Shown: one piece after another, positions 8,887 to 17,421 of the stretch
Position numbering within the stretch: the stretch's first letter is position 1
Layout of the letters: each line of letters starts with the position of its first letter
Assembly (NCBI RefSeq): GCF_009192745.1
Contig: NZ_VTFV01000001.1
Span: 1 to 64,000 of the forward strand
From: Arthrobacter citreus
GTDB taxonomy: Bacteria; Actinomycetota; Actinomycetes; Actinomycetales; Micrococcaceae
DNA length: 64,000 nt
Direction of reading: 5' to 3'
The notes under the pieces: generated by a model
Seen by the model: only the letters and a program-made list of their open reading frames with translations
Database searches by the model: none
Told to the model about the DNA's origin: nothing
Position numbers and translations under genes: made by a program

Positions 8887-9102
8887 TCAGTCCTTCTTGC
8901 GGGGCAGGATGTAGCTGCTGCCGTCGGCCCTCTTCACGGTCTCCCACATGGCCTTCTCTTCGGCCTGCTGGGCTTCGAGGAGGCGCTTGTTCTCCTCCGT
9001 CATGTCATGGGTAAGGGAGGAACTTTGGGCGGGGCCAAAGATGAGCCGGGCCTTGCCGGTTGCACGCATAAATCTTGCCGTGAAGCTTTCCCGAGCTGCC
9101 AT
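8887..9102 (-). CDS. small basic hypothetical protein
   Basis: 71 aa with a good ribosome-binding site (GGAAGGG) before the ATG. It is charged, with a predicted helix rich in Glu and Lys (TEENKRLLEAQQAEEKAMWE, residues 35-54), a short coiled-coil candidate, and ends ILPRKKD. No family recognised. It is transcribed divergently from the MarR/OhrR-like gene across a 75-base region with overlapping palindromes, so it may be regulated by it. Confidence 0.6.
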   Translation of the reverse strand: MAARESFTARFMRATGKARLIFGPAQSSSLTHDMTEENKRLLEAQQAEEKAMWETVKRADGSSYILPRKKD

Positions 9103-9142
9103 GAGATGTCCCTTCCGAGGTGTACCTGTGATCTATAGTACG

Positions 9143-9161
9143 CTAATTGTTAGTGCACTAA
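9143..9161. promoter_or_regulatory. overlapping palindromes, probable MarR-family operator
   Basis: CTAATTGTTAG (9143-9153, arms CTAA/TTAG) overlaps the perfect 12-bp palindrome TTAGTGCACTAA (9150-9161). They lie in the divergent promoter region, 16 bases before the regulator's ATG, the usual place for MarR autoregulation. Confidence 0.6.
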
Positions 9162-9177
9162 ACATGAGGAGGCGGCC

Positions 9178-9639
9178 ATGGATCCGGTCGACGATGATCT
9201 GCTGCTGGAACACCAGCTGTGCTTCGCCCTGTCCGTCGCATCCCGGTCAGTGGTCGGCGCCTACCGTCCGGTCCTGGAAGACCTGGGGGTTACCCATCCC
9301 CAGTACCTGGTGCTGCTGGCGCTCTGGGAACAGAGCCCCCGCACCGTGCGCAACCTGAGCGAAGCCCTCCTGATGGAACCTGCCACGCTCTCCCCCATGC
9401 TCAAGCGGATGGAATCCGCTGGCCTGGTATCACGCAACCGCGCACCGGACAATGACCGGTCCCTGGCCGTGGACCTGACCGAACACGGCCGCGCCTTGCG
9501 CCAAAAGGCCCTTGCTGTCCCCGGGGCCATGTTGGAGCGCCTGCAGCTCAGCCGGAAGGAAGTCCTGGAGCTCAACGCCTCCATGCGGCGCCTGATCGAG
9601 GCCACCCAGGACTCCGGTGCACTTAACGACGCCCATTAG
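9178..9639 (+). CDS. MarR-family regulator, OhrR-like peroxide sensor
   Basis: 153 aa winged-helix regulator. The N-terminus LLEHQLCFALSVASR matches the OhrR subgroup, including the reactive cysteine here at C15 that senses organic hydroperoxides. The conserved tyrosines of OhrR are only partly kept (AYRPVLEDLGVTHPQYLVLLALWE). The helix-turn-helix spans about 55-80 (NLSEALLMEPATLSPMLKRM) and the wing about 85-100 (RNRAPDNDRS). GAGGAGG precedes the ATG. No ohr peroxidase gene lies next to it, which is unusual. It may control itself, the divergent small gene or a distant ohr. Confidence 0.8.
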   Translation: MDPVDDDLLLEHQLCFALSVASRSVVGAYRPVLEDLGVTHPQYLVLLALWEQSPRTVRNLSEALLMEPATLSPMLKRMESAGLVSRNRAPDNDRSLAVDLTEHGRALRQKALAVPGAMLERLQLSRKEVLELNASMRRLIEATQDSGALNDAH

Positions 9640-9800
9640 ACAAATTCGCACGTAAAGGGCAACAACAAGATAACAATTGAAGTGTGGTATATAAGTCACC
9701 TTATTGCCGCAATCAATAGGACATATAAGGCGTATTCTTCTTCGCGTCCCAAAACGCACCCCATGGGCGGCAGCGCGTCCGCCCCAAGGAGAAGAAACCT

Positions 9801-11837
9801 GTGGATACACCGCCCTCATCAAGGCAGACACCGCCCTCCGGGCCGTCCGAAGACGGCTCGCCCGGCAGCCCCGGCCGCCGCAAGGGAAGTGAACGGCCGG
9901 CCAAGGCCTCCCTGGGCCAGCGGGCCGCCCGCGTGCTCCGCAGGGAGAAGAAAGAGTACCCGCATAACACCCATCCCGGCCTGGTGCCCGGGATCGCCGT
10001 CGATGACCAGCGTGTCCGCTACGGGACGGATCCCCTGGTCTTTGGGGTCGCTGCCGTGCTGGTGCTTGGGTTCGTGGCCTGGGGAATCTTCTCCACCGAG
10101 ACGCTGAAGTCGGTATCCGACCTCGCACTGGGCTGGGTTGTGAAGAATACCGGCTGGCTGTTCAGCTCTCTGCTGGTAGTGATCCTGGTGTTCATGCTGT
10201 TCATCGGGTTCAGCCGCTATGGGAAAATTCCGCTTGGCGTGGACGGGGAGAAACCCGAGTATTCAAAATTCTCCTGGGTGGCCATGATGTTCTCCGCCGG
10301 CGTCGGAATCGGCCTGTTCTTCTTCGGACCGTACGAGCCGCTGACCTACTTCATGACGCCGGCCCCCGGCGAGGCCGCGCCCGAATCAGCGGAAGCCCTG
10401 CACAAGGCCATGGCCCAGACCTACTTCCACTGGGGTTTCAACGCCTGGGCCATCTATGCCCTGGTGGGCGCGGCCGTGGCGTACGGTTCCTACCGCCGCG
10501 GCAGGGTTCCCCTGATGAGCGCTATCTTCACGCCGCTGCTCGGACGCAGGCAGGCAGACGGCCCCGCGGGACGGCTGATCGACATGTTCGCCATCGTCGC
10601 CACCCTCTTTGGCACCGCCGCTTCCCTGGGCATCGGCGCACTGCAGATCGGCCGCGGCGTGGAAATCGTCAGCGGTATCGGAGCGCTCCCCAATGCCGCG
10701 CTGATCGGCATCATCGCCGTCCTCACAGCGGCGTTCATTGCTTCCGCCGTTTCCGGAATAGGCCGCGGCATTCGAATGCTCTCCAACATCAACATGTCCC
10801 TGGCGATAGTGCTGGTGGTCTTCATCTTCCTGACCGGCCCCACACTGTTCCTTCTGAACCTGATTCCCGCTTCCATTACTGAATACCTCTCCGACCTTCT
10901 GCACCTGATGAGCAAGGGACCGTCCTGGGGTGCGGAGGCGGCGGATTTCTCCGCTAACTGGACTGTCTTCTACTGGGCCTGGTGGATTTCCTGGTCCCCG
11001 TTCGTTGGCATCTTCCTGGCCCGTATCTCACGTGGACGGACACTGCGTGAATACGTGCAGTACGTCCTGGTGGTGCCCACGCTGGTGTGCGTGATCGCGT
11101 TCGGCATTTTCGGCGGCACTGCGATCTGGATGCGGATGCAGGGGTCGGAGATCTCCGCGGACGGCGCTCCGGAAGCGCTGTTCTTCCAGATCCTGGACGG
11201 ACTTCCCCTGGGCTCCATCACGCCGTTCCTCGCGATGTTCTGCATCGCAATTTTCTTCATCACCTCAGCCGACTCCGCCTCGCTGGTCATGGGAAGCCTG
11301 TCACAGCGCGGCAAACCGGCACCGGACCGCAAGGTCACCGTCTTCTGGGGCCTGGCCATGATGGGCATTGCCGTGGTCATGCTGCTGGTGGGAGGAAACG
11401 AGGCATTGTCCGGCCTGCAGAACCTGATTATCGTTTCTGCGCTGCCCTTCGCCGTTATCCTGGCGCTGATGATGGTCGCCTTCACCAGGGACCTCCAGAC
11501 CGACCCGCTGATTATCCGCCGCGAGTACGCGACGGCCGCCCTGGAACAGGCCGTGCGGACCGGCATCGATGAACACGGAGACGACTTCGCCATTGCGGTC
11601 AAGAAGGCTCCGCAAGGGCAGGGCGCCGGAGCCGATTTCGACTCCCACGACAAGACCGTCACCGACTGGTACCAGCGCAGGGACGAGGACGGTAAGCCCG
11701 TGGACTACGACTACGACTCCGGAGAATACGCCGACGGCTGGACCCCGGAGGGCGTAGACGCGGAGGAGGGCGCCGGAACGGCTGGCGACCGGGACAGCGG
11801 CCTGTCCCCCGACTCGCAGCCTTCACCGGTCCGCTAG
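9801..11837 (+). CDS. BCCT-family betaine/choline/carnitine-type transporter
   Basis: 678 aa secondary transporter for quaternary ammonium osmolytes. About twelve membrane segments start near residue 80. The conserved BCCT tryptophan box is visible (YWAWWISWSPFVGIFLARIS), followed by RGRTLREYVQYVLVVPT. Long polar N-terminal (about 75 aa) and acidic C-terminal (about 110 aa, rich in Asp, Glu and Gly) cytoplasmic tails resemble osmosensing BetP-type carriers. The GTG start at 9801 is preceded by AAGGAG. Sodium coupling and substrate are family knowledge; glycine betaine or choline is a guess. Confidence 0.9.
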   Translation: MDTPPSSRQTPPSGPSEDGSPGSPGRRKGSERPAKASLGQRAARVLRREKKEYPHNTHPGLVPGIAVDDQRVRYGTDPLVFGVAAVLVLGFVAWGIFSTETLKSVSDLALGWVVKNTGWLFSSLLVVILVFMLFIGFSRYGKIPLGVDGEKPEYSKFSWVAMMFSAGVGIGLFFFGPYEPLTYFMTPAPGEAAPESAEALHKAMAQTYFHWGFNAWAIYALVGAAVAYGSYRRGRVPLMSAIFTPLLGRRQADGPAGRLIDMFAIVATLFGTAASLGIGALQIGRGVEIVSGIGALPNAALIGIIAVLTAAFIASAVSGIGRGIRMLSNINMSLAIVLVVFIFLTGPTLFLLNLIPASITEYLSDLLHLMSKGPSWGAEAADFSANWTVFYWAWWISWSPFVGIFLARISRGRTLREYVQYVLVVPTLVCVIAFGIFGGTAIWMRMQGSEISADGAPEALFFQILDGLPLGSITPFLAMFCIAIFFITSADSASLVMGSLSQRGKPAPDRKVTVFWGLAMMGIAVVMLLVGGNEALSGLQNLIIVSALPFAVILALMMVAFTRDLQTDPLIIRREYATAALEQAVRTGIDEHGDDFAIAVKKAPQGQGAGADFDSHDKTVTDWYQRRDEDGKPVDYDYDSGEYADGWTPEGVDAEEGAGTAGDRDSGLSPDSQPSPVR

Positions 11838-11861
11838 GAGGCCCGGCAGCATGGCGGGATA

Positions 11862-12854
11862 ATGGGGGCCGTGAGCCATTCTTATTCCGCCGTGCTGCCT
11901 GAGCAGGCTTGGCTTCCCCGCCAGGCCGCCTACCAGGAGCGGGTCCGCCCGTTCACGGACGGTTTCCTGCGCCGCCGTTCTGCCGGGCAGAAGCACCCGG
12001 TGGAGGATTTCCTCTTCACCTACTACTCCCTGAAACCGGGCCAGCTGATGCGCTGGCACCCGGGCGCCGGCGTCGTACTGACCGGCGCCGCCGCGGCGGA
12101 GCGAACGGATTGGAAGTTCTACCGCGAGCTGACGCCGGAGGAGCTGGCTGCCTCCGGACTGGACCCGGAATCGCCGGCAGTCACGGTGGACCTGGCGGCA
12201 TTCGCCGCAGCCCGGGGCACGGCCGCCGGATTCACCCGAATGCTGCTCTCCCGCACGGCCGCGAGGAAACCGTCACTGGGCTGCTTCGGCATGCACGAGT
12301 GGGCTATGGCCTACAAGTCCGAGGTGAACGGAATCCGGCATGAATACCTCGGGCTGCGGCTGGGCGCCCAGGGCACGAATAACCTGGTGGAGCAAAGCCG
12401 AATCCGCTGCACCCACTTCGACGCGTTCCGGTTCTACGCACCCGAGGCCATTGAACTCAATGAGCTGACGCCCACGCGGGAAAACCAGCGCGACCTGGAA
12501 CAGCCCGGCTGCCTCCACGCGAACATGGACCTCTACAAGTGGGCCTACAAACTGACCCCGCTGCTGCCGGGGGACCTGGTGATGGACTGTTTCGAACTGG
12601 CCTGGCGGATCCGCGAGATGGACATGCGCGCTTCGCCGTACGATCTGCAGGACTGGGGATATGAACCTATCCAGGTAGAGACTCCGGCGGGGCGCGCGGC
12701 GTACGCTTCCTACCAACGCGGTTTCACCGAAGAATCGCAGCAGCTGCGGGCCCGGATTCTGGACCTGCTTGATCCGCTCCAGGAGCAGCTATGCAGCGCG
12801 AACCCACAGGCCGGGTCCACCGCACCGGAGAACACTCCTACAACCTGGTCCTAA
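11862..12854 (+). CDS. conserved actinobacterial protein, annotated in relatives as 3-methyladenine DNA glycosylase
   Basis: 330 aa soluble protein. Homologous actinobacterial proteins of this length, with similar motifs (HPVEDFLFTYYSLKPGQL, MHEWAMAYK, RCTHFDAFRFY), are often labelled 3-methyladenine DNA glycosylase. I see no helix-hairpin-helix with a catalytic Asp of the AlkA type, so that label should be treated with caution. A GTG at 11871 is an alternative start. The 3' end overlaps the next gene by 64 bases, implying coupled translation. Confidence 0.6.
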   Translation: MGAVSHSYSAVLPEQAWLPRQAAYQERVRPFTDGFLRRRSAGQKHPVEDFLFTYYSLKPGQLMRWHPGAGVVLTGAAAAERTDWKFYRELTPEELAASGLDPESPAVTVDLAAFAAARGTAAGFTRMLLSRTAARKPSLGCFGMHEWAMAYKSEVNGIRHEYLGLRLGAQGTNNLVEQSRIRCTHFDAFRFYAPEAIELNELTPTRENQRDLEQPGCLHANMDLYKWAYKLTPLLPGDLVMDCFELAWRIREMDMRASPYDLQDWGYEPIQVETPAGRAAYASYQRGFTEESQQLRARILDLLDPLQEQLCSANPQAGSTAPENTPTTWS

Positions 12855-13315
12855 CCCGCCGGCTTGCCGGCACTCCGTCAGAAGTCTGGACCAGCTTTAC
12901 GGATGCACGCCAGGCTGCCGCCTGGATCGGACGCTGGGACGGCGCCCCCGGGCCGGGAGCAGAGTTCGACTTCCAGCTGCTCTACGAAGAAGGGCAGCCA
13001 ACCAGCCCGGCCCGGCTCTCCCAGTGCATTCCCCGGGAGCGCCTGCGCGTGCTCATGGAGGACGACGGCGGCAGCTGGGACGTGGAGGTGCGGCTCCGGG
13101 ACGACGACGGCGGAACCCGGCTGGAGTTCATCCAGCACCTTGCCGTTCCGGCCCCGGCGGAAGACACCGGTCCGGGCTGGGAGTACTACCTTGACCGGCT
13201 TGAGGCCGCCCGCGCCGGCGCCGCCCCGCCGGAGTTCGACCAGCATTACCTTGACCAGGGCCCCTACTATGCCGCCCAGGCCCGGGACGCGGCCGCCGCA
13301 CCACCCCCCGCCTGA
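12791..13315 (+). CDS. SRPBCC/AHSA1-domain protein
   Basis: 174 aa. The fold family is suggested by RRLAGTPSEVWTSFTDARQAAAWIG near the N-terminus (residues 25-48) and the repeated beta-strand pattern through RLEFIQHLAV, typical of the Bet v1-like, Aha1-type ligand-binding domain. CAGGAG lies just upstream of the ATG inside the preceding gene. The Ala-rich tail after residue 140 is atypical. No specific ligand can be assigned. Confidence 0.75.
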   Translation: MQREPTGRVHRTGEHSYNLVLTRRLAGTPSEVWTSFTDARQAAAWIGRWDGAPGPGAEFDFQLLYEEGQPTSPARLSQCIPRERLRVLMEDDGGSWDVEVRLRDDDGGTRLEFIQHLAVPAPAEDTGPGWEYYLDRLEAARAGAAPPEFDQHYLDQGPYYAAQARDAAAAPPPA

Positions 13316-13380
13316 CCTTCCCCTCACCACACCCCGGGCCGCTAGGCTGTATGCCAATCGACTCCGGAAGGTCCTGCCAC

Positions 13381-13875
13381 ATGCCGAACCGCCTGCCCCG
13401 CACCGCCCTGGCCCTGACCGCTGCTGCCCTTCTGCTCGCCGGGTGCGCCGACTCGAATCCCGGCACCTCGCCGTCGTCGTCGGAGCCCGCGCCGCCGGCG
13501 TCCAGTTCCGCGGCGTCAACGCCTGCGTCACCTGCCGCGGCAACGTCGCTGAGCGTGGAGCTGATGGCCGACGGCGAGGCCGTTACGGACACATGGACCC
13601 TGGAGTGCGACGGCGCCAATCCGGTGGGGGAATCGGGTGCCCCTGATCCCGCAGCGGCGTGCGCTGCCCTCGCCGAGGGCGGAACCGGGCTGTTCGCGGA
13701 ACCGGGCACCGACGTCGCCTGCACCATGCAGTACGGGGGACCGCAGCGGGCATCCGTAAGCGGCACCGTGGACGGTGAAGAGGTTGACGCGGAGTTCGCG
13801 GCGTCGGACGGCTGTCAGATCAGCCGCTGGGAAGCGCTTAGCGGACTGCTTGGTCCGGCAACGGCGGCAATGTAG
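13381..13875 (+). CDS. lipoprotein with subtilisin-inhibitor-like (SSI) domain
   Basis: 164 aa. The signal peptide with lipobox LLLAGC puts the lipidated cysteine near residue 22; a Ser/Pro/Ala linker follows to about residue 55. The rest resembles Streptomyces subtilisin inhibitor-like proteins: TWTLECDG, DPAAACAAL, DVACTMQYGGPQRASVSGT and DGCQISRWEAL. The four cysteines would give the two SSI disulfides. The region around CTMQYGGP corresponds to the reactive-site loop, with Met as candidate P1. The ATG at 13381 fits the signal peptide; an upstream ATG at 13351 would spoil it. The last 38 bases overlap the convergent thioesterase-like gene. Confidence 0.75.
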   Translation: MPNRLPRTALALTAAALLLAGCADSNPGTSPSSSEPAPPASSSAASTPASPAAATSLSVELMADGEAVTDTWTLECDGANPVGESGAPDPAAACAALAEGGTGLFAEPGTDVACTMQYGGPQRASVSGTVDGEEVDAEFAASDGCQISRWEALSGLLGPATAAM

Positions 13876-14365
13876 CGCTGCCGGCGGGGCCTCCGGCGGC
13901 GGGCAGGTCCCGCTTGCGGCGCAGGTAGACCTGCTTGCGGACCCGTGCCACGACGTCACCGCTTGAATCACGGACTTCGACGGTGAACCACTCCAGCACT
14001 TTCGCGCCGCCGGCCGCCGCCTTCCGCAGCCGCTCAATGTCCGCCTCTGTGATGGCGAAGTGCGCCGCCACGTCTCCCTTGCCCGGCTTGATGAAGTCGA
14101 TTTCGGCCGCGCGGTCCCAGATGACGTTCTCCTTGCCCAGGTGGCGCAGCAGCAGCATCATCCAGAACGGGTCCGTCATGGCGAAGAGGCTCCCGCCGAA
14201 CAGCACCCCCGCAACGTTGCGGTTCCACCAGCGCAGACGCAGGCGGACCGTGGCGGACAGGAAGTCTTCCGGCAGGTCCGTGATCTTGATGCCTGAAAAG
14301 AGGAAAGGCGGCCAGAGGTTCATGGACATCCGGACAAGGCCCGGGCGCGCAGCAACGAGTTTCAC
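13838..14365 (-). CDS. DUF4442/PaaI-like hotdog-fold protein
   Basis: 175 aa. Hotdog-type features are the NVAGVLFGGSLFAMTDPFWMMLLL helix region (residues 50-73) and the DFIKPGKGDVAAHF strand, matching the DUF4442 group of putative acyl thioesterases. No specific substrate can be named. The tail overlaps the end of the SSI lipoprotein gene in convergent orientation. Confidence 0.75.
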   Translation of the reverse strand: MKLVAARPGLVRMSMNLWPPFLFSGIKITDLPEDFLSATVRLRLRWWNRNVAGVLFGGSLFAMTDPFWMMLLLRHLGKENVIWDRAAEIDFIKPGKGDVAAHFAITEADIERLRKAAAGGAKVLEWFTVEVRDSSGDVVARVRKQVYLRRKRDLPAAGGPAGSATLPPLPDQAVR

Positions 14366-14507
14366 CAGGCCACTCTATCGAGTGTGATCCAGGCCATTCC
14401 AACTTCCATAGTAAGTACCCTTAGGGCTATTATTGGATCAGCTTGCTTACTATCCACGTACGGACCGCGCCCCGACAGGCGCACCGGGCTTTACCGGAGG
14501 AACCAGA

Positions 14508-14933
14508 TTGTCGATCGAAGCAACACCTGAAGACCCGCAGTGCCCAGCAGCACCGAACGCAGAGGCGCCCGCAGAGTACGTGCCGTGGTGCTCCTACTGC
14601 GGCACCGATGAGTACCTGATCATCGAATCCGTTGAACCGTCCAGGACCGCCGATGCGGCCGAGTTCCTGGAAATCAGCTACACCTGCGGCGAATGTGACC
14701 GTTTCTACGGGCACCCGGTACGCCATTCCCCGCTGTGGGCCCGCGTGGCCACGGCCGAACCGGCGGATACTGAGTACCTGCACTGCGGCGAGCCGATGAA
14801 GCCGAAGGACACCCGCACTGTTTCACTCTTCGAGCCGCTGAGCACCGACCCGGATGCGGATACCGGAGATGTGCGCCTGGAAATCAACATCCTGCGCTGC
14901 ACGTGCGGATTCCAGATCGAACTTCCGGCCTAA
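14508..14933 (+). CDS. zinc-ribbon hypothetical protein
   Basis: 141 aa from TTG at 14508, chosen because GGAGGAA sits five bases upstream. Paired metal-binding knuckles are visible: CSYCG and CGEC in the first half, HCG and CTCG in the second, suggesting one or two structural zinc sites. The N-terminal 25 residues are Pro/Ala rich. No family recognised beyond the ribbon architecture. It may be a small nucleic-acid- or protein-binding factor. Confidence 0.6.
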   Translation: MSIEATPEDPQCPAAPNAEAPAEYVPWCSYCGTDEYLIIESVEPSRTADAAEFLEISYTCGECDRFYGHPVRHSPLWARVATAEPADTEYLHCGEPMKPKDTRTVSLFEPLSTDPDADTGDVRLEINILRCTCGFQIELPA

Positions 14934-14948
14934 TTATCGGGCAACAGT

Positions 14949-14979
14949 GGAGCGCTTCCGGACTCTCCGGGGGCGCTCC
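14949..14979 (+). terminator. stem-loop between zinc-ribbon gene and ABC importer
   Basis: GGAGCGC (14949-14955) pairs with GCGCTCC (14973-14979), with an inner CCGG/CCGG helix. It lies 16 bases after the stop. Only a weak T-rich stretch follows (TGCTGTTT), so termination is plausible but not certain. Confidence 0.5.
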
Positions 14980-15016
14980 TGCTGTTTCCGGCCACTGCGA
15001 TTCCTGGAGGGACCCG

Positions 15017-15802
15017 ATGCGAAAACTGAAGATCACCGCCGCTTTCGCAGCAGGTGCCGCATCGCTTTTCCTGACGGCATGCGCCGGCGGGTCACCGACC
15101 AGCCTTGACGCTATCCGGAACGAAGGGACGCTGGTTGTCGGCACGGAAGGTACATACCGGCCGTTCAGCTTCCATGCGGACGGCGTTGGAGACCTGACGG
15201 GATACGACGTCGAGATCACCGAAGCCGTCGCAGCGAAACTCGGTGTCGAAGCGCAGTTTGGGGAAGCGCCGTGGGATGCGCTTTTCGCCGGCCTGAACGC
15301 GGGACGCTTCGCCATGGTCGCCAACCAGGTCTCGATCACCCCGGAGCGCGTGGATTCCTATGAGTTCTCCGATCCCTACACGGTGAGTCCAGGGGTGATA
15401 GTGGTGCCGAAGGGAGACACAACCATTACCTCCTTTCCTGACCTGACGGGCAAGACAACGGCACAGTCCCTGTCCAGCAACTGGTACGAGCTGGCCCAGG
15501 AAAACGGTGCCAGTGTGGAAGCAGTCGAGGGCTGGGCCCAGTCCGTCTCCCTGCTGGAGCAGGGACGGGTGGACGCCACCATCAATGACCGCCTGACCTT
15601 CCTGGACTACATTCTGCAGACTCCGGACGCGCCGATTCAGGTCGCTGCCGAAACTGATGACCCGGCCCTCATGGCTTTTGCCTTCGCCAAGGGCAACACT
15701 GAACTGCGGAACGCCGTCAACGCAGCCTTGGAGGAACTGCGCGAGGACGGCACCCTGGCAGAGATCTCAATGAAGTACTTCGGCGAAGACGTTTCGCAGT
15801 AA
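15017..15802 (+). CDS. amino-acid ABC transporter substrate-binding lipoprotein, cystine type
   Basis: 261 aa, family 3 solute-binding protein. The signal peptide ends in lipobox LTAC (C near 22). The body begins GTLVVGTEGTYRPFSF and contains GYDVEITEAVAAKLGVE, MVANQVSITPERVDSYEFSDPY, AQSLSSNW and GRVDATINDRLTFLDYIL, a pattern I associate with cystine-binding FliY/TcyA proteins. TGGAGG precedes the ATG at 15017. It heads a three-gene operon with permease and ATPase. Cystine as substrate is a family-based inference. Confidence 0.85.
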   Translation: MRKLKITAAFAAGAASLFLTACAGGSPTSLDAIRNEGTLVVGTEGTYRPFSFHADGVGDLTGYDVEITEAVAAKLGVEAQFGEAPWDALFAGLNAGRFAMVANQVSITPERVDSYEFSDPYTVSPGVIVVPKGDTTITSFPDLTGKTTAQSLSSNWYELAQENGASVEAVEGWAQSVSLLEQGRVDATINDRLTFLDYILQTPDAPIQVAAETDDPALMAFAFAKGNTELRNAVNAALEELREDGTLAEISMKYFGEDVSQ

Positions 15803-15811
15803 GGGGCCGCC

Positions 15812-16480
15812 GTGGACCAGCCGACGTGGGACCTCATAGCCGCTTCCTTCCTGCCCCTGCTCCAGGGCGCCGTCACCGGCACCATTCCCCTGGCCCTCAT
15901 CTCCTTCGCCGTCGGCCTGGTGCTGGCCCTCGGTGTTGCGCTGATGCGGCTGTCCAAAATCCGGCTGGTATCCGGAATCGCACGGGCGTACGTGTCCATC
16001 ATCCGCGGCACGCCCCTGCTGGTTCAGCTGTTCGTCATCTTCTACGGCCTGCCCTCCATCGGAGTCCTGGTCGATCCATGGCCCAGCGCCATCATCGCGT
16101 TCTCCCTGAACGTGGGCGGGTACGCCGCGGAAGTGATCCGGGCAGCGATCCTCTCGGTGCCGCGCGGACAGTGGGAAGCGGCCTACACCATCCGGATGTC
16201 TCCGGCACAGACGCTTATGCGAGTGATCCTCCCCCAGGCCGCCCGGGTGTCGGTGCCGCCGCTGTCCAACACCTTCATCAGCCTGGTCAAGGACACCTCC
16301 CTGGCATCACTGATCCTGGTCACGGAGCTGTTCCGGCGGGCCCAGGAGATTGCGGCGTTCAGCCAGGAGTTCATGGTCATCTACATAGAGGCTGCCCTTA
16401 TCTACTGGCTTATCTGCGTTGTGCTCTCAACCGGGCAGTCGGCGCTGGAGAGGAGGCTCGACCGCCATGTCGCAAACTGA
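15812..16480 (+). CDS. amino-acid ABC transporter permease, cystine type
   Basis: 222 aa from GTG at 15812, nine bases after the binding-protein stop. Five membrane segments and the His/Glu/Gln/Asn-type permease signature are present (SIIRGTPLLVQLFVIFYGLPSIG; the EAA-loop region is QWEAAYTIRMSPAQTLMRVILPQA). Its 3' end overlaps the ATPase gene by 14 bases, so the three products are probably made together. Confidence 0.9.
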   Translation: MDQPTWDLIAASFLPLLQGAVTGTIPLALISFAVGLVLALGVALMRLSKIRLVSGIARAYVSIIRGTPLLVQLFVIFYGLPSIGVLVDPWPSAIIAFSLNVGGYAAEVIRAAILSVPRGQWEAAYTIRMSPAQTLMRVILPQAARVSVPPLSNTFISLVKDTSLASLILVTELFRRAQEIAAFSQEFMVIYIEAALIYWLICVVLSTGQSALERRLDRHVAN

Positions 16481-17240
16481 AGACGGCAGCGCTCCGGTCC
16501 TGAGTGCCCGGGACCTGCACAAGCGGTTCGGGAGCGTTGAGGTGCTTAAGGGCATCGACCTGGAAATCCCCGGCGGCCAGGTTGTGGCTCTGATAGGTCC
16601 CAGCGGATCAGGGAAGACCACCGTGCTCCGCTGCCTCAACGGGCTGGAGGTTCCGGACTCCGGAACCGTCCGGTTCGACGGCGGTGAGACCGTGGATTTC
16701 GGCGCCAAGCCTCCCCGCTCAGCAGTCTCCGGACTGCGCGAGTACAGCGCCATGGTGTTCCAGCACTACAACCTGTTTCCGCACCGCACGGTCCTGGAGA
16801 ACATCATCGAAGGACCGGTCCGGGTGCAGCGCCGCCCCAAAGCGGAGGCTACGGCGGATGCGATGGCCCTGCTTTCCCGGGTGGGACTCGAAGACAAGGC
16901 CGGAGCCTACCCCAACGAGCTCTCCGGCGGACAGCAGCAGCGGGTGGGCATTGTCCGCGCGCTGGCGCTGAAACCCCGCCTGCTGCTTTTCGACGAGCCG
17001 ACCTCCGCGCTTGACCCGGAACTGGTGGGCGACGTCCTGGAAGCTATCCGCGAACTCGCTTCCGAGGGCTGGACCATGCTCCTTGTCACCCACGAACTGC
17101 GCTTCGCCCGGGACGTCGCGGACCAGGTGGTCTTTATGGACGGCGGGGTGGTGGTTGAGTCCGGTCCGCCGTCCGAGGTGCTTGGCGCCCCGCGCCAGGA
17201 GCGCACCCTGCAGTTCGTCCAGCGGCTGCTCAACCATTAG
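16467..17240 (+). CDS. amino-acid ABC transporter ATP-binding protein, cystine type
   Basis: 257 aa. Walker A is GPSGSGKTT (near residue 42), the Q-loop lies in MVFQHYNLFPH, the signature is LSGGQQQR, Walker B is LLLFDEPTSALDPE and the H-loop is VTHE. The start ATG at 16467 has GAGAGGAGG upstream, inside the permease gene. It energises the importer encoded by the two preceding genes. Confidence 0.93.
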   Translation: MSQTEDGSAPVLSARDLHKRFGSVEVLKGIDLEIPGGQVVALIGPSGSGKTTVLRCLNGLEVPDSGTVRFDGGETVDFGAKPPRSAVSGLREYSAMVFQHYNLFPHRTVLENIIEGPVRVQRRPKAEATADAMALLSRVGLEDKAGAYPNELSGGQQQRVGIVRALALKPRLLLFDEPTSALDPELVGDVLEAIRELASEGWTMLLVTHELRFARDVADQVVFMDGGVVVESGPPSEVLGAPRQERTLQFVQRLLNH

Positions 17241-17265
17241 CCCCTCCCCTGCCCCCGCTCCAAAT

Positions 17266-17321
17266 CGAGATAGCAGAAAGTGCTCCTTTGAGCCCTGTAA
17301 CGGGCACTTTCTGCTATCTCG
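17266..17321. repeat. dispersed palindromic repeat, copy A
   Basis: 18-bp perfect arms (CGAGATAGCAGAAAGTGC and its complement at 17304-17321) enclose a 20-base loop. It lies 25 bases after the importer operon and belongs to the four-copy family in this window. It could act as a transcription terminator or mRNA 3'-end stabiliser. Confidence 0.85.
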
Positions 17322-17421
17322 CGGTGCGGCCGTAGAATGAAGGAGCAAGCTCGCGGAGCGCTGAATCAGCGTGAGACGGCACGGTCCGCGGCCACCCTTT
17401 TCACTCACAGGAGTTACCCCG

